In this document: piece after piece, positions 1 to 7,281 of the stretch | Layout: each line of letters starts with the position of its first letter | Numbering within the stretch: the first letter of the stretch is position 1 | Assembly (NCBI RefSeq): GCF_018866325.1 | Contig: NZ_CP076457.1 | Span: 6,917,001-6,981,000, forward strand | DNA from: Streptomyces sp. YPW6 | Lineage (GTDB): Bacteria > Actinomycetota > Actinomycetes > Streptomycetales > Streptomycetaceae | DNA length: 64,000 nt | Reading direction: 5' to 3' | Program-made: the position numbers and the translations under genes | The notes under the pieces: model-generated | Told to the model about the DNA's origin: nothing | Seen by the model: the letters and a program-made list of their open reading frames with translations, nothing else | Databases searched by the model: none

Positions 1-134
1 GGTTCTGCTCGCCCCCGGGCGGCTGCGTTCCTGGCCACATGGCCAGTAACCATAGATGGGCGCGGTGCCCACTGCTACGGCCGCCCTGTACCGGAGCCGT
101 CACAAGGGGATGGCCAAACGGTTCTACTGGTGAG

Positions 135-140
135 TAACCT
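135..140 (+). promoter_or_regulatory. -10 box of a leaderless promoter
   Basis: The hexamer TAACCT ends six bases before the ATG of the thioesterase gene and no Shine-Dalgarno sequence precedes that ATG. This is the usual spacing of a leaderless transcript in actinomycetes, with the transcript start at or next to the start codon. No convincing -35 box is seen. Confidence 0.5.
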
Positions 141-146
141 TCGGGC

Positions 147-599
147 ATGAGCGCAGAACAGATGACCGTGGGCGAGATGCTCGTCGCGACGGTTCCGATG
201 GCCCGGACCCTCAACCTCGAATTCCTGGAGACCACCCCGGAGCGGGCCGTCGTCCGCCTGCCCGACCAGGCGGATTACCACAACCACGTCGGCGGACCCC
301 ACGCCGGAGCGATGTTCACGCTCGCCGAGTCCGCCAGCGGCGCGATCGTCATCGCGGCCTTCGGGGACCAGATGTCGCGGGCCGTGCCGCTCGCCGTGAA
401 GGCCGAGATCGGCTACAAGAAGCTCGCCATGGGCGAGGTCACCGCCACCGCGACCCTTGGCCGCCCGATCGCCGACGTGGTCGCCGAGCTGGACGCCGGA
501 CAGCGGCCGGAATTCCCCGTCGCCATCGAGATCACCCGCGCCGACGGTGCGGTCACCGGCGAGATGACCGTCGTGTGGACCCTGCGCCCCAACGGCTGA
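147..599 (+). CDS. Hotdog-fold thioesterase (PaaI/DUF4442-like)
   Basis: A 150-residue protein of the size and pattern of single-domain hotdog thioesterases. The central helix region carries HVGGPHAGAMFTLAE (about residues 46-60), the usual place of the substrate-binding helix, and the C-terminus ends in a typical beta strand (MTVVWTLRP). Such proteins hydrolyse acyl-CoA or related thioesters in the cytoplasm; the substrate cannot be read from sequence. The ATG is chosen because a TAACCT -10 box lies six bases upstream, giving a leaderless message. It stands alone and converges on the carbonic anhydrase gene, with a strong hairpin between the two. The DUF4442 assignment is from overall resemblance. 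Confidence 0.8.
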   Translation: MSAEQMTVGEMLVATVPMARTLNLEFLETTPERAVVRLPDQADYHNHVGGPHAGAMFTLAESASGAIVIAAFGDQMSRAVPLAVKAEIGYKKLAMGEVTATATLGRPIADVVAELDAGQRPEFPVAIEITRADGAVTGEMTVVWTLRPNG

Positions 600-656
600 C
601 CACCGCCGTCCGACGCGGGGCACCGCACGGGCGGACGCGAGGAACCGTGCGTGCGT

Positions 657-707
657 GAGACCGGGCCGCCGCCCCTCCTGGAACGGGAAGGGCGGCGGCC
701 CGGTCTC
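657..707. terminator. Bidirectional terminator hairpin
   Basis: Two perfect complementary arms of 18 bases (657-674 and 690-707) flank a 15-base loop. The hairpin lies between the convergent thioesterase and carbonic anhydrase genes, so it can end transcription from both sides. There is no U-tract, as is common in Streptomyces. Confidence 0.75.
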
Positions 708-761
708 CGTCCGGCGGGCGCCTTCCCGCGACGCGCGTTCCGGCGGCGCGGAAGGCGGACG

Positions 762-1292
762 TCAGCCGCTGTGCGCCTCGCGGTGCGCCTTCGCCAGCTC
801 CACGTATCCCGCGGCGTTGAAGCGGATGCTCTCCAACTCCTCGGCGGTCAGCGGCCGCTTCACCTTCGCGGGCACCCCCGCGACGAGCGAGCCCGGTGGC
901 ACCCGCATCCCCTGCGGGACCAGAGCCTGCGCCGCGACCAGGGAACCCGCGCCGATGTGGGCTCCGTTGAGCACCGTGGCGCCCATGCCGACCAGCACGT
1001 CGTCCTCGATCACACAGCCGTGCAGCACCGCGTTGTGGCCGACCGAGACCCGCGCGCCCACCGTGAGCGGGAACCCGGGGTCGGTGTGCACGCTGCAGTT
1101 GTCCTGGATGTTGCTGTCGCGCCCCAGCGTGATGGGGCCGCAGTCGGCACGCAGCACGGCCTGGTACCAGACGCTGGACCCCGGGGCGAGCGTCACCTCG
1201 CCGATCACCACGGAGGTCGGGGCCAGAAAAGCGTCCACGTCGATGTCCGGCTCCTTGCCGCCCATGCCCGTGATCAACGCCTGCTCCGCCAT
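762..1292 (-). CDS. Gamma-class carbonic anhydrase family protein
   Basis: A 176-residue left-handed beta-helix protein built of hexapeptide repeats. Three histidines in the right places to bind metal are visible: H69 in CSVHTDP and H86 and H91 in VGHNAVLHGC, the pattern of the gamma-CA/PaaY/YrdA family. Family members hydrate CO2 or act as related metal-dependent enzymes; many bacterial members show little CA activity, so the reaction is inferred only. The start is the ATG preceded by AAGGAG at good spacing; an upstream in-frame ATG would add 40 residues of low-complexity sequence not seen in the family. A C-terminal helix (about residues 150-176) closes the helix as expected. Confidence 0.85.
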   Translation of the reverse strand: MAEQALITGMGGKEPDIDVDAFLAPTSVVIGEVTLAPGSSVWYQAVLRADCGPITLGRDSNIQDNCSVHTDPGFPLTVGARVSVGHNAVLHGCVIEDDVLVGMGATVLNGAHIGAGSLVAAQALVPQGMRVPPGSLVAGVPAKVKRPLTAEELESIRFNAAGYVELAKAHREAHSG

Positions 1293-1440
1293 CGCCTGCT
1301 CCTTCGCGCCGGTGTGGTGCTCCTGGGCCCTCTCCACCGGATCGGGCCGGCTCTCACGGTAGGCGACGGCCCGGGGCGGGCGCCGCGCGGTGGGGCGAAC
1401 ATCACAGGTCACGGCGGGGATCGCCGACCGCGCCGCCGAC

Positions 1441-1446
1441 TACCGT
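1441..1446 (+). promoter_or_regulatory. -10 box of a leaderless promoter
   Basis: TACCGT ends six bases before the GTG start of the acyltransferase gene, with no ribosome binding site in between. It decides the choice of that GTG over the upstream ATG. Confidence 0.5.
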
Positions 1447-1452
1447 GAGCGC

Positions 1453-2202
1453 GTGCCGAAGAACCGAAACACGTTCTCCCTCCTCGCCCGCCTCCCGCGC
1501 CGCGCCGCCTCCCGCGCGGTCCACCTCGGCTGGGCCTGGGCGCAGCGGGCGGGCGCGGTCACCGCCGAGCACCCCGGGCGGCTGCGGTTCGGCGCGATCG
1601 GCGCGGGCACCCGGCTCGCCTTCCCGCAGGGCACCGTGTTCGGGGAGCCGTGGATCGAGCTGGGCGCGCACTGCATCATCGGCGAGCAGGTCACCCTCAC
1701 CGCGGGAATGATGCCGGACCTGGACCTGGGGCCCGACCCGATCCTCACCCTGGGCGACGGGGTGGTGCTGGGCCGTGGCAGCCATGTGATCGCCGACACG
1801 ACGGTGACCATCGGCTCGGACACGTACTGCGGTCCGTACGTCTACATCACGTCGACCAACCACAGCTACGACGACCCGCACGAGCCCGTGGGCAGGCAGT
1901 GGCCCCGGATGGAGCCGGTGGCGATCGGGCCCGGCTGCTGGATCGGCACCGGCGCGGTGATCCTGCCCGGGGCCCGGCTCGGCCGGAACGTGGTGGTCGC
2001 GGCGGGCGCCGTCGTCCGGGGCGAGGTCCCGGACCACGCGGTGGTCGCCGGAGCCCCCGCCCGCGTGGTGCGCAGCTGGGACCCGGAGAGGGGCTGGCAG
2101 CCGCCCCTGCGTACGCCGGCCCCCGTGCCGATCCCGGAGGGCGTCACGCCGGAGCAGTTGCTCGCCCTCGCCGAGCTGGACGAGGTGCGGGAAACCCCGT
2201 AG
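1453..2202 (+). CDS. Hexapeptide-repeat acyltransferase
   Basis: A 249-residue protein whose residues 60-215 are a left-handed parallel beta-helix of LbH hexapeptide repeats (for example IGPGCWIGTGAVILPGARLG), followed by a short C-terminal tail. The loop TSTNHSYDDP contains the histidine that acts as catalytic base in maltose/galactoside O-acetyltransferase-like enzymes. The acceptor is unknown; cell-surface sugar or exopolysaccharide O-acetylation is usual for this group. The N-terminal 50 residues are basic and hydrophobic (RLPRRAASRAVHLGWAW) and may associate with the membrane. The GTG start is chosen because of the TACCGT -10 box; the upstream in-frame ATG at 1390 lacks support. Confidence 0.8.
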   Translation: MPKNRNTFSLLARLPRRAASRAVHLGWAWAQRAGAVTAEHPGRLRFGAIGAGTRLAFPQGTVFGEPWIELGAHCIIGEQVTLTAGMMPDLDLGPDPILTLGDGVVLGRGSHVIADTTVTIGSDTYCGPYVYITSTNHSYDDPHEPVGRQWPRMEPVAIGPGCWIGTGAVILPGARLGRNVVVAAGAVVRGEVPDHAVVAGAPARVVRSWDPERGWQPPLRTPAPVPIPEGVTPEQLLALAELDEVRETP

Positions 2203-2362
2203 GGCCCCTGAACGGCACGGGGGGGCGGTGGAGTGCACCGTACGGCAGTCGGCAGTGCAATATTCTTGACCCCGGCACGCGCCGTACGCGAGCCGGCCAC
2301 CCGCACCTCGCTCTGCAGCACCCGGGTATTTCCGCAGTCGCCATCCACCGCAGGGACGGTAC

Positions 2363-2935
2363 GTGTCCGACCTCGATCAGCTCACCCAGTCGCTGGCCCG
2401 CAACCTCAAGCGCTGGCGGGGTGAGCGCGGCTTCACCCTCGACGCCCTCGCGGCGCGCGCCGGAGTGAGCCGAGGGATGATCATCCAGATCGAGCAGGCG
2501 CGGACGAACCCCAGCGTCGGGACCACGGTGAAGCTGGCCGACGCGCTCGGCGTCGCCATCACCACGCTCCTCGACCACGAGCAGGGGGCCCAGGTCCGGC
2601 TGGTCCCGGAGAGCCGGGCCGTGCGCATGTGGTCCACCGAGGCGGGCAGTTCCACCACGCTGCTCGTCGGGGCGGAGGCCCGCGGCCCGCTCGAACTGTG
2701 GACCTGCCGACTGGTGTCCGGGGAGGGCACCACGTCCGACCCGCACCCCGAGGGCACCGTCGAACTCCTCCACGTCACCGAGGGGGAACTGACCCTCCTC
2801 GTCGACGGCTTCGCCCATGCCGTCCCCGCCGGGACCTCCGCCACCTTCGAGGCGCACGTGCCGCACGGCTACCGCAACGAGGGCGGCCCTCCTGCGGTCT
2901 TCACCATGGCCGTCGCCATCCCGCCCGTCCGCTGA
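2363..2935 (+). CDS. XRE-family transcriptional regulator with cupin domain
   Basis: A 190-residue two-domain regulator. Residues 8-65 are a helix-turn-helix (LARNLKRWRGERGFTLDALAARAGVS..MIIQIEQ), and residues 80-190 form a cupin sensor with HPEGTVELLHVTEGE and a second motif near VPHGYRNEGG. The architecture matches XRE-cupin regulators that sense small polar metabolites such as amines, amino acids or phosphonates. The start is GTG; the AT-rich element around 2257-2268 (TGCAATATTCTTG) about 100 bases upstream is the likely promoter or operator area. The next gene (YbaK-like) has its own leaderless promoter behind a minisatellite, so no operon is evident. Confidence 0.85.
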   Translation: MSDLDQLTQSLARNLKRWRGERGFTLDALAARAGVSRGMIIQIEQARTNPSVGTTVKLADALGVAITTLLDHEQGAQVRLVPESRAVRMWSTEAGSSTTLLVGAEARGPLELWTCRLVSGEGTTSDPHPEGTVELLHVTEGELTLLVDGFAHAVPAGTSATFEAHVPHGYRNEGGPPAVFTMAVAIPPVR

Positions 2936-2975
2936 GACGCCTTTCGCGAGGCCGCATTCCCCTACGCGCCTTTCG

Positions 2976-3183
2976 CCGGGACGTCCGCCCGCCGGGACGT
3001 CCGCCCGCCGGGACGCCCACCCGCCGCGACGCCCGGCCGCCGGGACGCCCACCCGCTGCGATGCCCACCCGCTGCGATGCCCACCCGCCGCGATGCCCAC
3101 CCGCCGCGATGCCCGCCCGCCGGGACGCCCACCCGCCGCGACGCCCGGCTGCCCGGATGTCCGCCCTCCGGGACGCCCGGCCG
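2976..3183. repeat. 16-bp tandem repeat, 13 imperfect copies
   Basis: The motif GGGACGCCCACCCGCC and variants (GGGACGTCC, GCGATGCCC) recur with an exact period of 16 bases; the G(G/C)GA(C/T)G anchors fall at 2978, 2994, 3010 and so on to 3170, thirteen in all. It fills most of the gap between the XRE-cupin gene and the leaderless YbaK-like gene. Because 16 is not a multiple of three and homologues of neither flanking protein need it, I take it as non-coding, a candidate variable-number tandem repeat. Confidence 0.9.
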
Positions 3184-3201
3184 GTCCCGCCCCGCCGCTG
3201 T

Positions 3202-3207
3202 TAGCGT
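3202..3207 (+). promoter_or_regulatory. -10 box of a leaderless promoter
   Basis: TAGCGT ends seven bases before the ATG of the YbaK-like gene and directly follows the 16-bp repeat array. No ribosome binding site is present. Confidence 0.55.
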
Positions 3208-3214
3208 GAGCGCC

Positions 3215-3769
3215 ATGCGCGCACCCATCGGCACCTTCGAGGACGCCGCTCCCGCCACGGAACGGCTCGGCCTGCTCCCCGCCCCGGTCGTCGCGGCGCT
3301 GACCGCGGGCTGGGGCGAGTTCACCGCCGAGCAGTTCGTCCACGTCGACAGCGACCCGGCCGTGGCCGACACCGCCGTCTTCGCCGAGCACCACGGCGTC
3401 GAACTCCTCGACACGTCGGCCAACTGCGTCGTCGTGGCGGGCAAGCGCGGCCAGGACGTCACTCTCGCCGCCTGCGTGGTGCTCTCCCGCACCCGGGTCG
3501 ACGTCAACGGCGCGGTGCGCAAGCACCTCGGCGCCCGCAAGGCCTCCTTCGCCCCCATGGACACGGCGGTCGGCGAGAGCGGCATGGAGTACGGCGGCAT
3601 CACCCCCATCGGCCTGCCCGCCGCCTGGCCGCTCCTGCTGGACCCGGCCGTCGTGGACGAGGAATGGGTCCTGATCGGCAGCGGCAGCCGGCGCGGCAAA
3701 CTCATCGTCCCCGGCAAGGCCCTCGCCGCTCTCCCGGGCGCGGTCGTCGTCGAGGGCCTGGGGGTCTGA
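3215..3769 (+). CDS. YbaK/EbsC-family (aminoacyl-tRNA deacylase-like) protein
   Basis: A 184-residue single-domain protein. The segments SANCVVVAGKRG (about residues 68-79), VRKHLGARKASFAP and GGITPIGLP (about residues 128-136) match the YbaK/ProRS-INS fold, including the conserved lysine and the glycine loop that contacts the tRNA 3' end. Family members act in trans to clear misacylated tRNA, classically Cys-tRNA(Pro), in the cytoplasm; the exact substrate is an inference. The ATG is chosen because of the TAGCGT -10 box; a longer in-frame ORF reads back through the tandem repeats and is rejected. The next gene is convergent. Confidence 0.85.
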   Translation: MRAPIGTFEDAAPATERLGLLPAPVVAALTAGWGEFTAEQFVHVDSDPAVADTAVFAEHHGVELLDTSANCVVVAGKRGQDVTLAACVVLSRTRVDVNGAVRKHLGARKASFAPMDTAVGESGMEYGGITPIGLPAAWPLLLDPAVVDEEWVLIGSGSRRGKLIVPGKALAALPGAVVVEGLGV

Positions 3770-3876
3770 CCCTTCCCCGGCGGGCGGGGCGTCCGGCGCC
3801 TCGCCCGGAGTGGCCGGGGCACGCCCTCCTCCGCGCGGGCCGGAGTACCCGGCGCCCGCCCCCCCCGGGCGGTGGG

Positions 3877-4710
3877 TCAACGCCCGGCGGTCCGGTGCTC
3901 CGTGAGCCAGCCCGTGGCGAAGTCGACGGCGGGGCGGAGCCGGACGAGCCGGCACCCGGCCGCACCCACGCTTCCCGTACGTACGTCCCCCTCGGCGGCG
4001 GCCTGTTCGAACGCCGCGCCCAGCGCGGCGAAGTCCCCGTCGTCCAGGGCGACATCCTCGTACTCCCACCAGCGGCGCCCTCCCCGCGACGCCACCACGC
4101 AGCGGTAGGTCCGGCGCGGCGGTCCGGGCATCCGGTACTCGCCCAGGTGGAACGCCGTACACGTGGCGTAGCCGGTGCCGAGCAGCAGGATCCGGGCATC
4201 CGCCTCGTACAGCCGGGCCAGTGGCGAGTCCTCCCCGAGGTGGCAGTCGGGGCGGTGCCCGGCGAGCAGCCGCCCCGCCCCGGGGCCGAGCGCGGCGAAC
4301 GAGGTCTGCGGATGCGCGCTGCGCCCGGCCCCCGCCGCCGTCCGTACGGTCTCGGCCAGCGCGCCCATCGACGGCGCGGGCGTCAGCACCGGGTCGTACG
4401 CCGGCATCGCGGCGCGCACGGCGTCCACGGCCCCGGCGTCCAGGCCCCGCACCCGCTCGCGGTAGTGCGGGGAGGTGTCGGAGTTCTCCGGGGTGAAGGC
4501 GGGGACCACCACCGTCCCCGAAGGGCCGACGGCCCGGCGCAACGCGTCCAGCACCCCCCGCGCCCCGTCCGCCACCGGCCCCAGCGACCGCAGCGAGGCG
4601 TGCACCAGGAGGACATCACCGGGCCGAACGCCGAGCGCGGTCAGCGCGGCTGCCGTCCGGGCCCTCCCGGGCACGTTCCCTGCGTCCGTCACGGCGGGGA
4701 TTCTGCCCAC
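3877..4710 (-). CDS. AAC(3)-family aminoglycoside N-acetyltransferase-like protein
   Basis: A 277-residue protein matching the antibiotic_NAT fold. Residues 15-45 (ALTALGVRPGDVLLVHASLRSLG) form the start of the acetyl-CoA site with the conserved HxSxxxxG, and TPENSDTSPHYRERV, PSMGALAETVR, HPQTSFAALG and TCTAFHLGEY follow in family order. Known members acetylate the 3-amino group of aminoglycosides using acetyl-CoA. Chromosomal homologues are common in streptomycetes and many have no proven resistance role, so drug specificity is unproven. It lies upstream of nothing co-directional except the CoA-binding gene, which ends 29 bases before this gene's start codon region and is transcribed the same way. 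Confidence 0.85.
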   Translation of the reverse strand: MGRIPAVTDAGNVPGRARTAAALTALGVRPGDVLLVHASLRSLGPVADGARGVLDALRRAVGPSGTVVVPAFTPENSDTSPHYRERVRGLDAGAVDAVRAAMPAYDPVLTPAPSMGALAETVRTAAGAGRSAHPQTSFAALGPGAGRLLAGHRPDCHLGEDSPLARLYEADARILLLGTGYATCTAFHLGEYRMPGPPRRTYRCVVASRGGRRWWEYEDVALDDGDFAALGAAFEQAAAEGDVRTGSVGAAGCRLVRLRPAVDFATGWLTEHRTAGR

Positions 4711-4738
4711 CCCGCGGCGCGCCCCACACCCGGGCGGC

Positions 4739-5242
4739 TCAGGCGCGCGTGCCGAGCCGCGGAATCTCGATCGCGGGGCACCGGTCCATGACCATCTCCA
4801 GGCCCGCCGCGCGCGTCCGCCCGAAGGCGTCCGGGTCCACGACGCCGAGCTGGAACCACACCGCCTTCGCGCCCACCGCCACCGCCTCGTCCGCGACGGC
4901 GCCCGCCAGCTCGCTGTTGACGAACACGTCCACCACGTCCACGGGGAAGGGGATGTCCGCCAGCGAGGCGTACCCCTGCTCCCCGTGCACCGTCTCGGCC
5001 TTCGGGTGCACCGGCACTACCCGCTTGCCGAACCGCTGGAGGACCCGGGCGACGCCCCACGCCGCCCGGGAGGAGTTGCCCGACAGTCCCACCACCGCCC
5101 AGGTGTCGCCCGTCTCCTGGAGAATCCGGCCGATCGTCGCGTCGTCCGCGTACGGCCCCACCGGGCCGCCGCCCGGCTCGCCGTCTGCTGTCCCGCCGCC
5201 CGTGCGACTGCCGTCTGCGTTGTTCCTGGCGTCTGCGTCCAT
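4739..5242 (-). CDS. CoA-binding domain protein (YccU-like)
   Basis: A 167-residue protein with a Rossmann-like CoA_binding domain: TWAVVGLSGNSSRAAWGVARVLQ (near residues 47-69), RVVPVHPKAETVHGEQGYASLADIP and VDVVDVFVNSE are the family hallmarks, ending with the cysteine-containing MDRCPAIEIPRL. These proteins bind CoA or related nucleotides in the cytoplasm; the physiological role is not established. The first 35 residues are a low-complexity glycine-rich leader. The ATG at 5242 is taken over the longer reading frame, which runs antisense through the YigZ gene. It is divergent from the YigZ gene and probably co-transcribed with the downstream AAC(3)-like gene. Confidence 0.8.
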   Translation of the reverse strand: MDADARNNADGSRTGGGTADGEPGGGPVGPYADDATIGRILQETGDTWAVVGLSGNSSRAAWGVARVLQRFGKRVVPVHPKAETVHGEQGYASLADIPFPVDVVDVFVNSELAGAVADEAVAVGAKAVWFQLGVVDPDAFGRTRAAGLEMVMDRCPAIEIPRLGTRA

Positions 5243-5305
5243 GCCGGGACAACCGGCGGCCCCCGTCTCCCCATTCCCGCCGGGACCCGCCCCCGGGGCG
5301 GGACA

Positions 5306-5311
5306 TAGGGT
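5306..5311 (+). promoter_or_regulatory. -10 box of a leaderless promoter
   Basis: TAGGGT ends six bases before the ATG of the YigZ-family gene; no ribosome binding site is present. Confidence 0.55.
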
Positions 5312-5317
5312 GGACGG

Positions 5318-5950
5318 ATGCAGGAGCAGTACCGGACCGTCGCCCGCGCGGGTGTGCACGAGAGCGAGATCAACCGATCCCGCTTCCTCTGCTCGCTCGC
5401 CCCCGCCGCAACCGAGGAGGAAGCGCAGGACTTCGTCGCCCGCGTCCGCAAGGAGCACCCGGCCGCCTCCCACAACTGCTTCGCGTACGTGATCGGCGCC
5501 GACGCCTCCGTGCAGAAGGCGAGCGACGACGGCGAACCCGGCGGCACCGCGGGCGTCCCCATGCTGCAGATGCTGATGCGGCGGGAGGTGCGGTACGTCG
5601 TCGCGGTCGTCACCCGCTACTACGGCGGGGTCAAACTCGGGGCGGGCGGGCTGATCCGGGCGTACGGGGGCGTGGTCGGCGAAGCCCTCGACGCGCTCGG
5701 CACCCTCACCCGGCAGCGCTTCCGGCTCGCCACGATCCGGGTCGACCACCAGCGGGCCGGAAAGCTGGAGAACGACCTGCGGGCCACCGGGCGCGACGTC
5801 CGCGAGGTGCGGTACGCCGAGGCCGTCACCATCGGGATCGGACTGCCGGACGCCGATGTCGAGGCGTTCACCGCCTGGCTGGCCGACACGACCGCGGGCA
5901 CCGCGACCCTGGAGCTGGGCGGCGAGGCGTACGGGGACGTGGCCCCCTGA
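5318..5950 (+). CDS. YigZ/IMPACT-family protein
   Basis: A 210-residue protein with the N-terminal UPF0029/IMPACT domain. Diagnostic segments are SRFLCSLAPAATEEEA, HNCFAYVIG, SDDGEPGGTAGVPML (about residues 70-84) and VVTRYYGGVKLGAGGLIRAYGG (about 92-113), which make the family signature almost complete. A C-terminal DUF1949 ferredoxin-like domain follows. Family members resemble translation-associated proteins; the bacterial role is not settled. It is monocistronic, leaderless from TAGGGT, and is followed after about 60 bases by the sbcD promoter. Confidence 0.9.
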   Translation: MQEQYRTVARAGVHESEINRSRFLCSLAPAATEEEAQDFVARVRKEHPAASHNCFAYVIGADASVQKASDDGEPGGTAGVPMLQMLMRREVRYVVAVVTRYYGGVKLGAGGLIRAYGGVVGEALDALGTLTRQRFRLATIRVDHQRAGKLENDLRATGRDVREVRYAEAVTIGIGLPDADVEAFTAWLADTTAGTATLELGGEAYGDVAP

Positions 5951-6013
5951 GGTGAGGGCAATCCCACGGGGGCGAACATCATGATCGATGCGGGTTCGGG
6001 AGCCCGGCGGCGT

Positions 6014-6019
6014 TAGCGT
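6014..6019 (+). promoter_or_regulatory. -10 box of the sbcDC promoter
   Basis: TAGCGT is followed five bases later by an in-frame GTG (6025) that would add 29 residues to SbcD, and about 90 bases later by the family-consistent GTG start. The transcript probably starts near 6025 and carries either a leaderless extended SbcD or a 5' leader with the ten-codon ORF at 6083. Confidence 0.5.
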
Positions 6020-6082
6020 GGTCGGTGCCGGGCGGGATCACGGGCCGCCGGTACGTGGCCCACGGGGTGGAGGACGACGACG

Positions 6083-6115
6083 ATGCAGGCCGAAACCGGC
6101 GGAGTGATGGCGTGA
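6083..6115 (+). CDS. Possible ten-residue leader peptide coupled to sbcD
   Basis: An ATG preceded by GTGGAGGACGACGACG opens a ten-codon frame (MQAETGGVMA) whose TGA overlaps the GTG start of sbcD as GTGA. The strong upstream GGAGG and the overlap are what translationally coupled genes show, so it may deliver ribosomes to sbcD. It may equally be chance; no sequence family can be recognised in so short a peptide. Confidence 0.25.
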   Translation: MQAETGGVMA

Positions 6116-7281
6116 GGCTGCTGCACACCTCGGACTGGCACCTGGGCAGGTCCTTCCACCGCGTCTCCCTGCTGGATGCCCAGGCCGCCTACCTCGATCA
6201 TCTGGTGGCCACCGTCGAGGAGCGCGAGGTGGACGCCGTCCTCGTCGCGGGCGACGTCTACGACCGGGCCGTACCGCCGCTCACCGCCGTCGAGCTGTTC
6301 GACCGGGCGCTGCACCGGCTCGCCGCCGCCGGTGTCCCCACCGTGATGATCTCCGGCAACCACGACTCGGCCCGCCGGCTCGGCGTCGGCGCCGGACTCT
6401 TCGAACGCGCCGGGATCCATCTGCGGACCGACCCCGAGGGCTGCGCCACCCCCGTGGTGCTCGCCGACGACCACGGCGACGTGGCGTTCTACGGGCTGCC
6501 CTACCTGGAACCGGCCCTGGTCAAGGACGTCCTGGGGGCGGGCAAGGCCGGTCACGAGGCGGTGCTCACCGCCGCCATGGACCGGGTCCGCGCCGACCTC
6601 GCCACCCGCCCCGCCGGAACCCGCTCCGTCGTCCTCGCGCACGCCTTCGTGGCGGGCGGCGAGCCCAGCGACAGCGAACGCGACATCACCGTCGGCGGGG
6701 TCGCCGCCGTCCCCGCCGGGGTCTTCGACGGCGTCGACTACGCGGCCCTCGGCCATCTCCACGGCTCCCAGCGGGTCACGGCCAGGGTCCGCTACTCCGG
6801 CTCCCCGCTCGCCTACTCCTTCTCCGAGGCCGACCACCGCAAGACCATGTGGCTCGTCGACCTCGACGCCCGCGGGGACATCGCCGCCGAGGAACGCGTC
6901 GACTGCCCCGTGGAGCGGCCCCTCGCCCGGCTCCGCGGCCGGCTCGACACCCTCCTGGAGGACCCCGCCCTGGACCGCCACGAGCACGCCTGGGTCGAGG
7001 CCACCCTCACCGACCCGGTGCGCCCCGCCGACCCCATGGCCCGCCTCGCCCGGCGCTTCCCGCACACCCTCAGCCTCGTCTTCGACCCCGAACGGCCGCC
7101 GGACGACCCGGGGGCCTCCTACGCGCAGCGCCTCAAGGGCCGCGACGACCATCAGATCGCCGAGGACTTCGTCGCCCACGTGCGCGGCGGCAGCGGACCC
7201 AGCGACCTCGAACGCACCGTGCTGCGCGGCGCGTTCGACGACGTCCGGGTGGACGGGACCGTGCGCGAGGTGTCCCGGTGA
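6112..7281 (+). CDS. sbcD: SbcD exonuclease subunit (Mre11-type)
   Basis: A 389-residue Mre11/SbcD nuclease. The metallophosphoesterase motifs are all visible: LLHTSDWHLGR (D8, H10), VAGDVYDR, SGNHDSARR, LAHAFVAG and ALGHLHGSQ, supplying the two-metal active site. With SbcC it forms the complex that opens hairpins and trims protein-blocked or double-strand DNA ends in an ATP-dependent way. The C-terminal third is the capping/SbcC-binding region. The GTG at 6112 gives the family-standard N-terminus (MRLLHTSDWH); a leaderless GTG at 6025 would add 29 residues. The last four bases GTGA overlap the start of sbcC, so the two are translationally coupled. Confidence 0.95.
   Translation: MRLLHTSDWHLGRSFHRVSLLDAQAAYLDHLVATVEEREVDAVLVAGDVYDRAVPPLTAVELFDRALHRLAAAGVPTVMISGNHDSARRLGVGAGLFERAGIHLRTDPEGCATPVVLADDHGDVAFYGLPYLEPALVKDVLGAGKAGHEAVLTAAMDRVRADLATRPAGTRSVVLAHAFVAGGEPSDSERDITVGGVAAVPAGVFDGVDYAALGHLHGSQRVTARVRYSGSPLAYSFSEADHRKTMWLVDLDARGDIAAEERVDCPVERPLARLRGRLDTLLEDPALDRHEHAWVEATLTDPVRPADPMARLARRFPHTLSLVFDPERPPDDPGASYAQRLKGRDDHQIAEDFVAHVRGGSGPSDLERTVLRGAFDDVRVDGTVREVSR

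Noticed and set aside
1650..2468. Long Arg/Pro/Gly-rich open frames antisense or out of frame to real genes
   Set aside because: They follow from the high GC content and lack ribosome binding sites, family motifs and third-position bias; the real genes occupy the same bases.
2976..3183. CRISPR array
   Set aside because: Units are contiguous with no spacers and there are no cas genes.
3077..3214. Upstream extension of the YbaK-like gene through the 16-bp repeats
   Set aside because: The repeat period is not a multiple of three and a leaderless -10 box marks the ATG at 3215.
3877..4710. Aminoglycoside resistance gene of a biosynthetic cluster
   Set aside because: No aminoglycoside biosynthetic genes are nearby; the family is common in chromosomes without a proven resistance role.
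4739..5749. A 336-residue protein including the CoA-binding domain
   Set aside because: The first half is antisense to the YigZ gene; the ATG at 5242 gives the family length.
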